From assembly GCA_963811605.1 (NCBI GenBank), contig CAWESA010000002.1, forward strand, positions 124,001 to 188,000: 64,000 nucleotides of DNA, in the 5' to 3' direction. The notes below the pieces were generated by a model. The model saw nothing but the letters and a program-made list of their open reading frames with translations, was not told the origin of the DNA and did not search any database. The position numbers were made by a program, and so were the translations under genes. Each line of letters begins with the position of its first letter. Within the stretch, counting starts at the first letter, position 1. Shown here one piece after another: positions 25,723-32,851 of this stretch. This DNA comes from CAVQLX01 sp963811605. GTDB lineage: Bacteria; Desulfobacterota; Binatia; DP-6.

Positions 25723-25751
25723 TTGCCTCGTGACCGGGCGCGGTCTAACCA
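25723..25751 (+). promoter_or_regulatory. grx promoter, leaderless
   Basis: TTGCCT (25723-25728), 17 nt, TAACCA (25746-25751), 6 nt, GTG. The predicted +1 is the G of the start codon. GAGG lies 1 nt from the GTG, too close for a ribosome site. Confidence 0.55.
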
Positions 25752-25757
25752 CGAGGC

Positions 25758-26015
25758 GTGAGTCAGGTCGAGGTCTACACCACGCCGAGCTGTCCCTACT
25801 GCGTGCGCGCCAAGCGCCTGCTCGAGGCGCGCGGCATCCCGTTCGTCGAGATCGACGTCGCGCACGACGAGGCGTTGCGGGCGCAGATCGTGGAGCGGAC
25901 CGGCCGGCGCACGGTGCCGCAGATCTTCATCGACGAGCGCTCCATCGGCGGATTCGAGGAGCTGGCCGCTCTCGACCGGACCGGCGGACTCGCGGGGCTC
26001 GCGAGGGAGGGGTGA
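25758..26015 (+). CDS. Glutaredoxin (GrxC type)
   Basis: An 85-residue thioredoxin-fold oxidoreductase with the dithiol active site CPYC in YTTPSCPYCVRAKRLL, the cis-Pro region TVPQIFI and the glutathione-binding GGFEEL. It reduces disulfides or carries Fe-S clusters using glutathione. Start is GTG with a leaderless-type promoter. It overlaps the cytochrome c gene as GTGA. Confidence 0.93.
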   Translation: MSQVEVYTTPSCPYCVRAKRLLEARGIPFVEIDVAHDEALRAQIVERTGRRTVPQIFIDERSIGGFEELAALDRTGGLAGLAREG

Positions 26016-26479
26016 CGCGGCGGCGCGGGGCGGTCCTGGCCGGGGCGCTGGCGGTGGCGACCTCCTGCCTGGCCGCGGAATCGGCCAGCCCTGCGGCCGG
26101 CAAGAGGGTGTACCTGGAGCGGTGCGCGCCATGCCACGGCGACGACGGCCGCGGCGACGGTCCAGCAGCCGCCGCGCTCGAGCCCCGCCCGCGCAACCTG
26201 CGTGACCCGGCGTTCTGGAAGGGCCGCACCACCGAGCGGCTGCGCGACGTGGTGCAGCACGGCAAGACCGGGACCATGATGCAGGCTTTCGAGGGAGTGC
26301 TGTCGGATGGCGAGATCGACGCGGTCGTCGAGTACGTCCGGGGCTTCCGCCCGGCAGCCGGCGCCGGCGCAGGTCGTCGTGATGGCGAAGTATCCGTCGC
26401 CGGGGGCGGTGAAGACGCGGCTGGCGGCGCGCATCGGTGCGGCGGCGGCATGCCGGCTCTACGCGGCGTTCATCGCTGA
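26012..26479 (+). CDS. Secreted monohaem cytochrome c
   Basis: A 155-residue class I cytochrome c. An N-terminal signal peptide (VTRRRGAVLAGALAVATSCLAA; a Cys near its end could be a lipobox) precedes the haem motif CAPCH at about residue 33. The axial Met is probably in TGTMMQAF, followed by GEIDAVVEYVRGF, the C-terminal helix. The part after GFRPAAGAG is glycine-rich, has no cytochrome features and overlaps the next gene by about 98 nt. The functional protein may simply have an unstructured tail. It probably carries electrons in the periplasm. Confidence 0.85.
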   Translation: MTRRRGAVLAGALAVATSCLAAESASPAAGKRVYLERCAPCHGDDGRGDGPAAAALEPRPRNLRDPAFWKGRTTERLRDVVQHGKTGTMMQAFEGVLSDGEIDAVVEYVRGFRPAAGAGAGRRDGEVSVAGGGEDAAGGAHRCGGGMPALRGVHR

Positions 26480-27014
26480 TCTCGCGGCGCGACTCCCGGA
26501 GGCAGGGCTTCCGGTGTCCTGGGCAGTGTGGCCGCCGGACGCGCCCTTCGATGCCCTCGTCCCCGGACAACGCTGCTTCGCGCAGATCGACGGTGACCTC
26601 GGCGCGCGCATGGACGCCGCCATCCGGGCATGCCTGCGTGCGTCGCCGCTTCCCGTCATCGTCATCGGAGCCGACGCACCGCACCTCGAGCCGGACCGGC
26701 TGCGCGAGGCGGCGGCGGCCATCGCCGCCGGCGCCGACGTCGTGCTCGGACCGGCGACCGACGGTGGATACTACCTGGTCGGTCTGCGAGCGCCCTGTCC
26801 GGCGCTCTTCCAGGACATGGTGTGGAGTGCACCGGACGTGTTCGCGGTCACCGTCGCGCGGGTGCGCACCGCCGGACGGCGCCTGCACCTGCTGCAGCCG
26901 TCCTTCGACGTCGACGATGCCCAGGGCCTGGCCGCGCTACGCTCGCTGCTCGCGGCCTCCGGCGCGCGGCTCCCGCGCACGGCCGCCGTGCTGGCGGGCC
27001 TCCCGGATGTGTAG
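26382..27014 (+). CDS. DUF2064 / TIGR04282 glycosyltransferase-like protein
   Basis: A 210-residue GT-A-fold protein of the family called rSAM/selenodomain-associated transferase 1. It starts MAKYPSPGAVKTRLAARIG and has VIVIGADAPHLEPDRL (DxD-like region) and LGPATDGGYYLVGL. ATG 26382 is the conserved Met; in-frame starts at 26379 (GTG) and 26307 (ATG) would add a short strand (QVVV) before it, deeper inside the cytochrome gene. Substrate unknown. Convergent and back to back with the TPR gene (stops adjacent). Confidence 0.87.
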   Translation: MAKYPSPGAVKTRLAARIGAAAACRLYAAFIADLAARLPEAGLPVSWAVWPPDAPFDALVPGQRCFAQIDGDLGARMDAAIRACLRASPLPVIVIGADAPHLEPDRLREAAAAIAAGADVVLGPATDGGYYLVGLRAPCPALFQDMVWSAPDVFAVTVARVRTAGRRLHLLQPSFDVDDAQGLAALRSLLAASGARLPRTAAVLAGLPDV

Positions 27015-28460
27015 CTACTCCTGCAGCCGCACCGCTTCCGCCTGCGGCTTTCCCTTCTTCGGGTTGTGGCCGAGGACGAAGGAGACCGCGACCCCGGGCG
27101 TGATGCCGACGCCGCCGTCCTGGCACTGGGTGACGTGGAAGAAGAGACTCTGACCGTCGCCGTAGCGCACGAACCCGAAGCCCTTGTCAGCGAAGAAGCG
27201 GTCGACCACCCCGTCGACGCGCGCGCGCCCCGGCGCATCGACCCCCGCGTCGCTCAGGATCTCGAACCCCGGAGGCAGCGGGGCGTCGGTCGGGGGGGTG
27301 GCGTGGAGGGCCGGCTGCTCGAGCGCCTCGAGGCGGCGGACGAGCGAGGAGTCCTCGGGGGTGACCCGCGCCAGCTGCTGGACGTGCTGGGCAGCGCTCG
27401 AGCGGTCACCGAGCTGCTCCGCGATGTCGGCCGCGAGGCGGAGAGCCTCGACGAATCCGCCTTCGCGCCGGCACGCGAGCGCCTGCTCGACCTGAGCCAG
27501 CGCGGCGCGTGGCCGATCGAGGGCGAGCTGGAGGCGGGCGAGCTCGAGCCGGACGAGCGGCTCGGCGCTCTGCACCTGTCGCAGGGCCTCGGCGAGCGCA
27601 CTCGCCGCGGCCCGGTGGTCATGCGTCACCTCGGTGTGCAGGCGGCCCAGGGCGAGGTACGCGAAGGCGCCGCGGGGCAGCTCGGCGGCGTGATGATAGG
27701 CCGCTTCGGCCGCCGGGACGTCGCCGCATAGCTCGTGCACACGCCCGATACGTTCCCAGATGTAGCTCGAGTCGCGGTCGAGGTCGCGCGCCTGCTCGAA
27801 GAGCCTGCGCGCCCCGTCGAGATCGCCCCGCCGCATGAGCAGCTCGCCCTGGCTGGCCAGGATGTGCTCGGGTCGGATGGCGGGCGGCTGCGTCTCGGCG
27901 TCGAGGGTGCGGCACGCCTCGAGCGCTTCCGCCGACGGCTCGAACTCGCCGAGGTCGCGCAGCACGCGCGACAGATGAAAGAGGACCTGGACCTGGACGC
28001 CCCGGCCGCGCAGGCGCTGCTCGGGTCCGGCCTGATCCCACACGTTGCGGGCGCGCTCGAGCGCCTCGACCGCCTCGCGCGGCCGATGCAGCTTCTCCAG
28101 GCAGTAGCCGCGTCGGAACAGGCAGAGATGATAGGTGGGAAACGAGCCCAGGGCGCGGTCGTACCAGCGCAGGGCCTTGGTCCACTTCTTCTTGCGCTGG
28201 AAGTACCACCCGATGGCGCAGTGGAAGACGGCCGCACGCCGTGGGGACAGCTCGGCGCAACGGAGGAGGTAGCGCTCCACCTTGTCCTCGTTGCCGAGCA
28301 TGCCGAAGGCACGTCCGACCTCGTAGAGAAGCTCGGCAGAATTCCAGAGGCCGTCCCGCGGGGCGTCGTCGAGGCGCCCGTATCGGGCGACGATCAGGTG
28401 GTGCTCACCGCGGGTGGCCAGGATGCGAACCTCATTGAGGATCGCGTCCACGTCGCTCAT
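27015..28460 (-). CDS. TPR-repeat protein with C-terminal cold-shock domain
   Basis: A 481-residue cytoplasmic protein. Residues about 20-380 are a run of tetratricopeptide-like helical repeats, for example ALRWYDRALGSFPTYHLCLF and RRLFEQARDLDRDSSYIW. Residues about 412-481 form a cold-shock nucleic-acid-binding domain: GVVDRFFADKGFGFVRY, then QSLFFHVTQCQ, GVAVSF and KPQAEAVRL, with the RNP1-like KGFGFV and RNP2-like LFFHV patterns intact. I know of no characterised protein with this architecture. It could tether RNA or ribosomes to protein partners. ATG 28460 (MSDVDAILNE) is preferred to GTG 28505. Confidence 0.85.
   Translation of the reverse strand: MSDVDAILNEVRILATRGEHHLIVARYGRLDDAPRDGLWNSAELLYEVGRAFGMLGNEDKVERYLLRCAELSPRRAAVFHCAIGWYFQRKKKWTKALRWYDRALGSFPTYHLCLFRRGYCLEKLHRPREAVEALERARNVWDQAGPEQRLRGRGVQVQVLFHLSRVLRDLGEFEPSAEALEACRTLDAETQPPAIRPEHILASQGELLMRRGDLDGARRLFEQARDLDRDSSYIWERIGRVHELCGDVPAAEAAYHHAAELPRGAFAYLALGRLHTEVTHDHRAAASALAEALRQVQSAEPLVRLELARLQLALDRPRAALAQVEQALACRREGGFVEALRLAADIAEQLGDRSSAAQHVQQLARVTPEDSSLVRRLEALEQPALHATPPTDAPLPPGFEILSDAGVDAPGRARVDGVVDRFFADKGFGFVRYGDGQSLFFHVTQCQDGGVGITPGVAVSFVLGHNPKKGKPQAEAVRLQE
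27025..27059 (+). terminator. Candidate terminator after the DUF2064 gene
   Basis: AGCCGCA (27025-27031) pairs with TGCGGCT (27043-27049), followed by TTCCCTTCTTC. It lies within the 3' end of the convergent TPR gene and would end transcription from the grx unit. Confidence 0.35.
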
Positions 28461-28625
28461 CGACGGCGTCCCCTCTGCCCGGCCGGCCCCCCAGCCGTCG
28501 AGCACCCTGCCGCCGGTCCCTCCACTCCATCGGTAGCGTGCGTCGTACGAATATGGCGCTAGTGCATCGTCACGTCACACGCCGTTCATACCAGCGATAT
28601 CCCAAGCTTTCAACTGATTCTCTCG

Positions 28626-29267
28626 TCACCACTCCGGCAGCAGGCGTGAGGACGTCGTCCGCTGGCCTGCGATGCGGACCGATCGACCGTCCACGGAAAG
28701 ACGGCCCTCGGCGAACAGCTGAATCGCTGCCGGATAGATCTCGTGCTCGACCTCGAGGATCCGTCTGGTGAGCGTCTCCTCGGTATCGTCGGGGGCGACG
28801 ACGACCGCTCCCTGCAAGATGATGGGACCGTGATCGGTCTGCTCGTCGACGAAGTGGACCGTCGCCCCCGCGATCCGCACGCCGTACTGGAGCGCCTGGC
28901 GCTGCGCGTGCAGGCCCTTGAAGGCGGGCAGGAGCGCGGGATGGATGTTCATCACGCGACCCGCATAGGCGCCCAGCAGCACGCGGGTGACGAGCCGGTC
29001 GAAGCCGGCGAGGACCACGAGCTCCACGCCCGCGGCCTCCAGCGTCTCGACGATGGCGGCGTCGTATGCTTCGCGCGAGGGAAAGGCGCGGTGGTCGAGC
29101 ACGCGTGTCGCCACGCCGGCGGCACGCGCGCGCTCGAGTCCGGCGGCGCTCGCCCGGTTCGCAACCACGATGCCGACGCGACAGTCGAGGGTGCCGGCGG
29201 CGATGCGATCCAGGATCGCCTGGAGATTGGTGCCACTCCCCGAGATCAGCGCGCCGACGGTGATCAC
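28626..29267 (-). CDS. purN: Phosphoribosylglycinamide formyltransferase
   Basis: A 213-residue enzyme that transfers a formyl group from 10-formyl-THF to GAR in purine synthesis. It begins ITVGALISGSGTNLQAIL; the active site is seen in VMNIHPALLPAFKGLHAQ (Asn and His) and TVHFVDEQTDHGPIILQ (catalytic Asp). Start is GTG at 29267, with a promoter that leaves no leader. It stands apart from the main pur cluster at 43-51 kb. Confidence 0.96.
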   Translation of the reverse strand: MITVGALISGSGTNLQAILDRIAAGTLDCRVGIVVANRASAAGLERARAAGVATRVLDHRAFPSREAYDAAIVETLEAAGVELVVLAGFDRLVTRVLLGAYAGRVMNIHPALLPAFKGLHAQRQALQYGVRIAGATVHFVDEQTDHGPIILQGAVVVAPDDTEETLTRRILEVEHEIYPAAIQLFAEGRLSVDGRSVRIAGQRTTSSRLLPEW

Positions 29268-29273
29268 GCCGGT

Positions 29274-29302
29274 TCCTTAGCGATCCGGTGCCGGCGCGAC
29301 AA
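29274..29302 (-). promoter_or_regulatory. purN promoter, leaderless
   Basis: On the minus strand TTGTCG (29302-29297), 17 nt, TAAGGA (29279-29274), 6 nt, GTG. AAGGA could also act as a ribosome site, so leaderless use is likely but not certain. Confidence 0.5.
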
Positions 29303-29315
29303 GCGCGAGCGCGCC

Positions 29316-30029
29316 TCAGACGGTCCGTCCCACCGTGTAGACGTAGACCGCACCGGCGCCGGCCGCCTGCAACGCTTCGGCGCACGCACCGGCGGTGGCG
29401 CCCGTGGTGAACACGTCGTCGACCAGGACGACGCGCGCCCCCGCCAGGTCAATGGCGGGGCGGACCCGAAAGGCGCCCCGCACGTTCGCGGAGCGTGCGG
29501 CAGCGCCGAGCGTGGCATGCTCGGCAGTGGCCCGGGTGCGCTCGAGCGCGTGCGGCATCAGCAGGAGCCCGCGACGTCGCGCCAGACCGCGGGCGAGCAG
29601 CAGCGCCTGGTTGTAGCCGCGCGCTCGCAGGCGCGAGCGGTGCAGTGGAACCGGCACGATCACGGCATCGCTGGCGAACGGGTAGTGGGCGCTCAGGAGC
29701 TCCGCGAGCGGCGCCGCCAGCTCACGCGCCCCGTGGTACTTGAGATGCTGCACCACGCGGGCCAGGACATTGCCCGGCATCTCGGCACGGTAGGGCCCGA
29801 GGGCGCGCGCACCGGCGAAGGCCGGCGGCCGCACCAGGCAGCGCGCGCAGAGCGGAGACGGCGCCGGGAGGGTGGCCCCGCATCGCGCGCAACCCGCCTG
29901 CGGCGGCTCGACGACGGCGCCGGTACACGTGGCACAGAGCGGCGAGGCGGCCCCGAGGACGAGCGGGCCCCCGCACGGCGCACAGGTGCGCGGCAGCAGG
30001 AGATCGAGGGCGGTCCGGACCCAGCGCAT
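29316..30029 (-). CDS. ComF-family phosphoribosyltransferase-like protein
   Basis: A 237-residue protein with N-terminal zinc-ribbon pairs (CAPCGG, CATC, CARCGA, CARC; residues about 14-70) and a C-terminal type I phosphoribosyltransferase domain with the PRPP motif ARVVLVDDVFTTGAT. RSRLRARGYNQALLLARGLA is the conserved ComF segment. In transformable bacteria ComF helps take up single-stranded DNA; elsewhere its role is unclear. It precedes purN on the same strand but purN has its own promoter. Confidence 0.9.
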   Translation of the reverse strand: MRWVRTALDLLLPRTCAPCGGPLVLGAASPLCATCTGAVVEPPQAGCARCGATLPAPSPLCARCLVRPPAFAGARALGPYRAEMPGNVLARVVQHLKYHGARELAAPLAELLSAHYPFASDAVIVPVPLHRSRLRARGYNQALLLARGLARRRGLLLMPHALERTRATAEHATLGAAARSANVRGAFRVRPAIDLAGARVVLVDDVFTTGATAGACAEALQAAGAGAVYVYTVGRTV

Positions 30030-30108
30030 CGTCGCACGACCTTCCCGGGCAGGGATGCGTAGCCTGCGACCGACGGCGTGCCGGCGCAAGACGGTGTGGC
30101 GCGCGGGC

Positions 30109-30137
30109 TTTACAACCCCCGGCGCTCCTTCTACCTT
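30109..30137 (+). promoter_or_regulatory. yqeY-greA promoter, leaderless
   Basis: TTTACA (30109-30114), 17 nt, TACCTT (30132-30137). The predicted +1 at 30144 is one base before the GTG at 30145. Confidence 0.55.
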
Positions 30138-30144
30138 GACCGCC

Positions 30145-30597
30145 GTGGCGGTCAGTGAAGAGCAGCTCGCCCAGGACCTGACGGCGGCGATGAAGGCACG
30201 GGACGCGCAGCGCGTCGCGGTGCTGCGCAGCGTGGTCGCGGCCGCGAAGCTGCTCAAGGTGGAGCGCCGCGCACCCCGGCTGGAGGAGGCGGATCTCGTC
30301 CAGGTGCTGCGCAAGGAAGCGCGCAAGCGCGAGGAGGCCGAGGAGTTCGCCGTCAAGGCGGGTCGCGACGACCTGATTTCGCAGAATCGTGCCGAGCGCG
30401 CCATCCTGGACGAGTACGTCCCGGCGCCGCTGAGCGCGGACGAGGTGGAGCGGGCGATCCGTCAGGTGCTGGCCGGCGGCGCGTCACGGCAGATGGGCGC
30501 GGTGATGTCGGCCTTGCGGGAGCGGTTCCCGGGCCGTCTCGATGGGAAGGTGGCGAGCGAGCTCACGCGCAAGGTGCTCGCCGAGCCCGCGGGCTGA
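30145..30597 (+). CDS. GatB/YqeY domain protein
   Basis: A 150-residue helical protein homologous to the tail domain of GatB, the amidotransferase subunit that recognises tRNA. Typical segments are DLTAAMKARDAQRVAVLRSV, KEARKREEAEEFAVKAGRDDL and ILDEYVPAPLSADEV. Stand-alone YqeY proteins may act in tRNA quality control; the role is not settled. GTG 30145 is the only start giving the family length. greA follows after 12 nt. Confidence 0.9.
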   Translation: MAVSEEQLAQDLTAAMKARDAQRVAVLRSVVAAAKLLKVERRAPRLEEADLVQVLRKEARKREEAEEFAVKAGRDDLISQNRAERAILDEYVPAPLSADEVERAIRQVLAGGASRQMGAVMSALRERFPGRLDGKVASELTRKVLAEPAG

Positions 30598-30609
30598 TCG
30601 GAGCACCAC

Positions 30610-31101
30610 ATGGAACTCCCCGTGATGGCCAAGCTCAAGGGCGAGCTGGCAGGGCTGAAGCACGAGCTGACGTTCGAGCTGCCCAAGGAGCTGGCGGCTG
30701 CTGCGGCGCACGGCGACCTGTCCGAGAATGCAGAGTACGAGGCGGCCAAGCACCGCCAGGACTTCGTGCGGTCGCGCATCGGCCAGCTGGAGAACCGGAT
30801 CCGTGAGCTGTCGATGTATACGGTGGCGTCGATCCCGCGCGGCGTCGTCGCGTACGGAAGCCGCGTGAAGCTGGCGGACGTCGATGCCGACACCTACGAG
30901 CTGGTGTCGTACGAGATCGTCTTTCCGGAGGAAGTCGACGCCAGCCGCGGCCAGATCTCCCTGTCGTCGCCGATCGGGCAGGCGCTGGTGAGCAAGGGTG
31001 TCGGCGACGAGGTCGAGGTGCAGACGCCGAGCGGCCGGCGCACGTACCAGATCGTGGAGCTGGTCACGTTCCACGAGGTGCGCGAGCAGGGCGAGGGGTG
31101 A
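30610..31101 (+). CDS. greA: Transcription elongation factor GreA
   Basis: A 163-residue factor that makes backtracked RNA polymerase cleave its transcript. The N-terminal coiled coil has the catalytic acidic tip in AAAHGDLSENAEYEAAKHRQ (Asp/Glu in DLSENAEY). The C-terminal FKBP-like domain has ISLSSPIGQALVSKGVGDEVEV. GGAG lies 8 nt before the ATG. Convergent with galT (4-nt gap). Confidence 0.95.
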   Translation: MELPVMAKLKGELAGLKHELTFELPKELAAAAAHGDLSENAEYEAAKHRQDFVRSRIGQLENRIRELSMYTVASIPRGVVAYGSRVKLADVDADTYELVSYEIVFPEEVDASRGQISLSSPIGQALVSKGVGDEVEVQTPSGRRTYQIVELVTFHEVREQGEG

Positions 31102-31105
31102 CGCG

Positions 31106-32086
31106 TCAGGCCGGGCGCGCGTCACGCAGGCGCTGCGCGGCGTCCTCCGGCGATACCGGATTCGAAAAGATGCCGGTCGCCCATTCCATGCCGAGCTCGT
31201 GTCCGAGGTGCGGGACGATCTCCCAGTGCCAGTGGAATACGGCGCGATCGCTGCCATCGAGCGCTCCGGTGTGCAGCGCTACGCTGTAGGCCGGGTCGTC
31301 GCAGGTCTGGCCGAGGCGCGCGAGCGCATCGATCAGGAGCTCGGCGAGCGCTTCCAGGGCGTCGTCGGTCACGGCGCCGAAGTCCGCCTCGTGGCTGATC
31401 GGGCTGGTCCAGGTCTCGTAGGGGTAGGCCGAGGCGAAGGGCGCGAAGGTGAGAAAATCGCCGCGCTCGGCGACGACGCGCGCACGGTCGCGCTGGGTCT
31501 CCACGAGTTGGTCGCAGAACGCGCAGCGCTCCTTGTGCCGGTGGTATTCCCGCGCGCCGCCCAGCTCCTCCTCGATGCGCTTGGGGATGAACGGCGTGGC
31601 GATGACGTGTGAGTGTGCGTGCTGATAGCGGCTCCACACCGTCGCGCGGTTCTTCAGCACGAGGACGTAGCGAAAACGCGGATCCCGGCGCAGGTCGCGG
31701 AGGCGGTCGCGATACGTCTGGAGGAGCCGGACCATCTGGGCCCGCGGCAATTCGGCCCACGTCTCCGCATGCTCGGGGGTGTCGGTGACCAGCTCGTGCG
31801 CCCCGATGGGGTTCATCAGGTCGAACATGCCCGCGCCCCGACGGGCCAGCTGCCCCTCGATGCGCAGGAGCGGGTGCTTGTCGGGCGTGACCCGGATGCG
31901 CCAGGCGCTTCCGTGGTCGACCCGCGCGATCTCGACCGGGTTGAGGTGCTCGTTGCCGGGGCAGAACGGGCAGGGCCCGGGCGCCTCGATGCGCGCACCG
32001 CCGCGCCGCGGGGAGATGTCCCCGGTGCGGGTCGGGGCGATGATCACCCAGCGCCGGAGGATGGGATCGCGTCGGAGCTCGGACAC
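31106..32086 (-). CDS. galT: Galactose-1-phosphate uridylyltransferase
   Basis: A 326-residue HIT-superfamily nucleotidyltransferase that exchanges UMP between UDP-glucose and galactose-1-phosphate. It shows GPCPFCPGNE and CAFCDQ (zinc site), FRYVLVLKNRATVWSRYQHAHSHVIATP (the active-site HxHxH region; HAHSH) and HWHWEIVPHL. GTG 32086 (VSELRRDPILRRWVIIAP) matches the conserved family N-terminus; ATG 32137 or 32200 would add 17 or 38 unconserved residues. It may join carbohydrate metabolism to the polysaccharide genes at the left end. Confidence 0.9.
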   Translation of the reverse strand: MSELRRDPILRRWVIIAPTRTGDISPRRGGARIEAPGPCPFCPGNEHLNPVEIARVDHGSAWRIRVTPDKHPLLRIEGQLARRGAGMFDLMNPIGAHELVTDTPEHAETWAELPRAQMVRLLQTYRDRLRDLRRDPRFRYVLVLKNRATVWSRYQHAHSHVIATPFIPKRIEEELGGAREYHRHKERCAFCDQLVETQRDRARVVAERGDFLTFAPFASAYPYETWTSPISHEADFGAVTDDALEALAELLIDALARLGQTCDDPAYSVALHTGALDGSDRAVFHWHWEIVPHLGHELGMEWATGIFSNPVSPEDAAQRLRDARPA

Positions 32087-32179
32087 GCCGTGTGCGGCCG
32101 CCCCGCGGGCGCGCCTGGATGCTCTTAGCGCGTACATCGCGCGGGCGCCAGCGGCGGATTCCGATGATGGAGCGGCGCG

Positions 32180-32208
32180 TTGCGGCTCCGGGACCCCCAT
32201 GTTATAGG
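32180..32208 (+). promoter_or_regulatory. Candidate promoter of the rimP-nusA-infB operon
   Basis: TTGCGG (32180-32185), 17 nt, TATAGG (32203-32208). The predicted +1 near 32215 gives a roughly 70-nt leader containing the rimP hairpin. Confidence 0.45.
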
Positions 32209-32239
32209 GTGCAGGTTCCCTGGCTTCACTGACCTAACG

Positions 32240-32262
32240 AAGTGGGCCCTCGCCCACTTTTT
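32240..32262 (+). promoter_or_regulatory. rimP leader hairpin
   Basis: AAGTGGGC (32240-32247) pairs perfectly with GCCCACTT (32252-32259) around a CCTC loop and is followed by T-rich sequence (TTTCGTTTTG). A hairpin of this GTGGGC...GCCCAC form sits before rimP in many bacteria (the Rfam rimP leader motif) and may act as an attenuator or feedback site for the nusA operon. AAGGAG follows 12 nt later, before the rimP ATG. Confidence 0.75.
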
Positions 32263-32285
32263 CGTTTTGTAAGGAGCGCAATTCG

Positions 32286-32834
32286 ATGGATCGGGCCGCG
32301 GTGACCCAGCGCGTCTGGGAGCTCGCCGAGCCTCTCGCCCGTGGGGCGGGGCTCGAGCTCGTCGACGTGCAGTACCGGCCCGAAGGAGGGAGGCTGATCC
32401 TGCGCCTGTTGCTCGATCGATCCGAGGGCCCGCGCGATGGGGACCCCCGCGGCGTCACGCTCGACGAGCTCGCGCGCGTCTCGCGCGAGCTGGGCGATGT
32501 GCTCGACGCATACGATGCGGTCCCGGGTCGCTACCACCTCGAGTGCTCGTCGCCCGGCCTGAATCGGCCGCTCGTGCGACCGGAGCACTTCGTGCGGGCC
32601 GTCGGTCAGCGCGTGCGGGTTCGCACGCATGAGCCCGTCGCGGGCCGCCGGCAGTTCCATGGCGTACTCGAGGCTGCGGCGGACGAGACCATCACGGTGC
32701 ACGATCCCGATGCCGGCATCGTGTCGCTGGCGCTCGCGGCGATCGAGCGCGCGCAGACCGAGTTCGAGTTCGTCCGCCCCGGCAACAAGAGCGCGCCCCG
32801 CCGGAGTGGCGGCCATCGGCATGCGCACGCGTGA
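32286..32834 (+). CDS. rimP: Ribosome maturation factor RimP
   Basis: A 182-residue factor that helps assemble the 30S subunit. It has GLELVDVQYRPEGGRLILRLLLD, VTLDELARVSRELGDVLD and LECSSPGLNRPL, all conserved. The C-terminal domain is followed by a basic, His-rich tail (RRSGGHRHAHA). AAGGAG is well placed before the ATG. It is the first gene of the rimP-dut cluster. Confidence 0.95.
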   Translation: MDRAAVTQRVWELAEPLARGAGLELVDVQYRPEGGRLILRLLLDRSEGPRDGDPRGVTLDELARVSRELGDVLDAYDAVPGRYHLECSSPGLNRPLVRPEHFVRAVGQRVRVRTHEPVAGRRQFHGVLEAAADETITVHDPDAGIVSLALAAIERAQTEFEFVRPGNKSAPRRSGGHRHAHA

Positions 32835-32851
32835 CGCAGGAGAGAGCCTTC

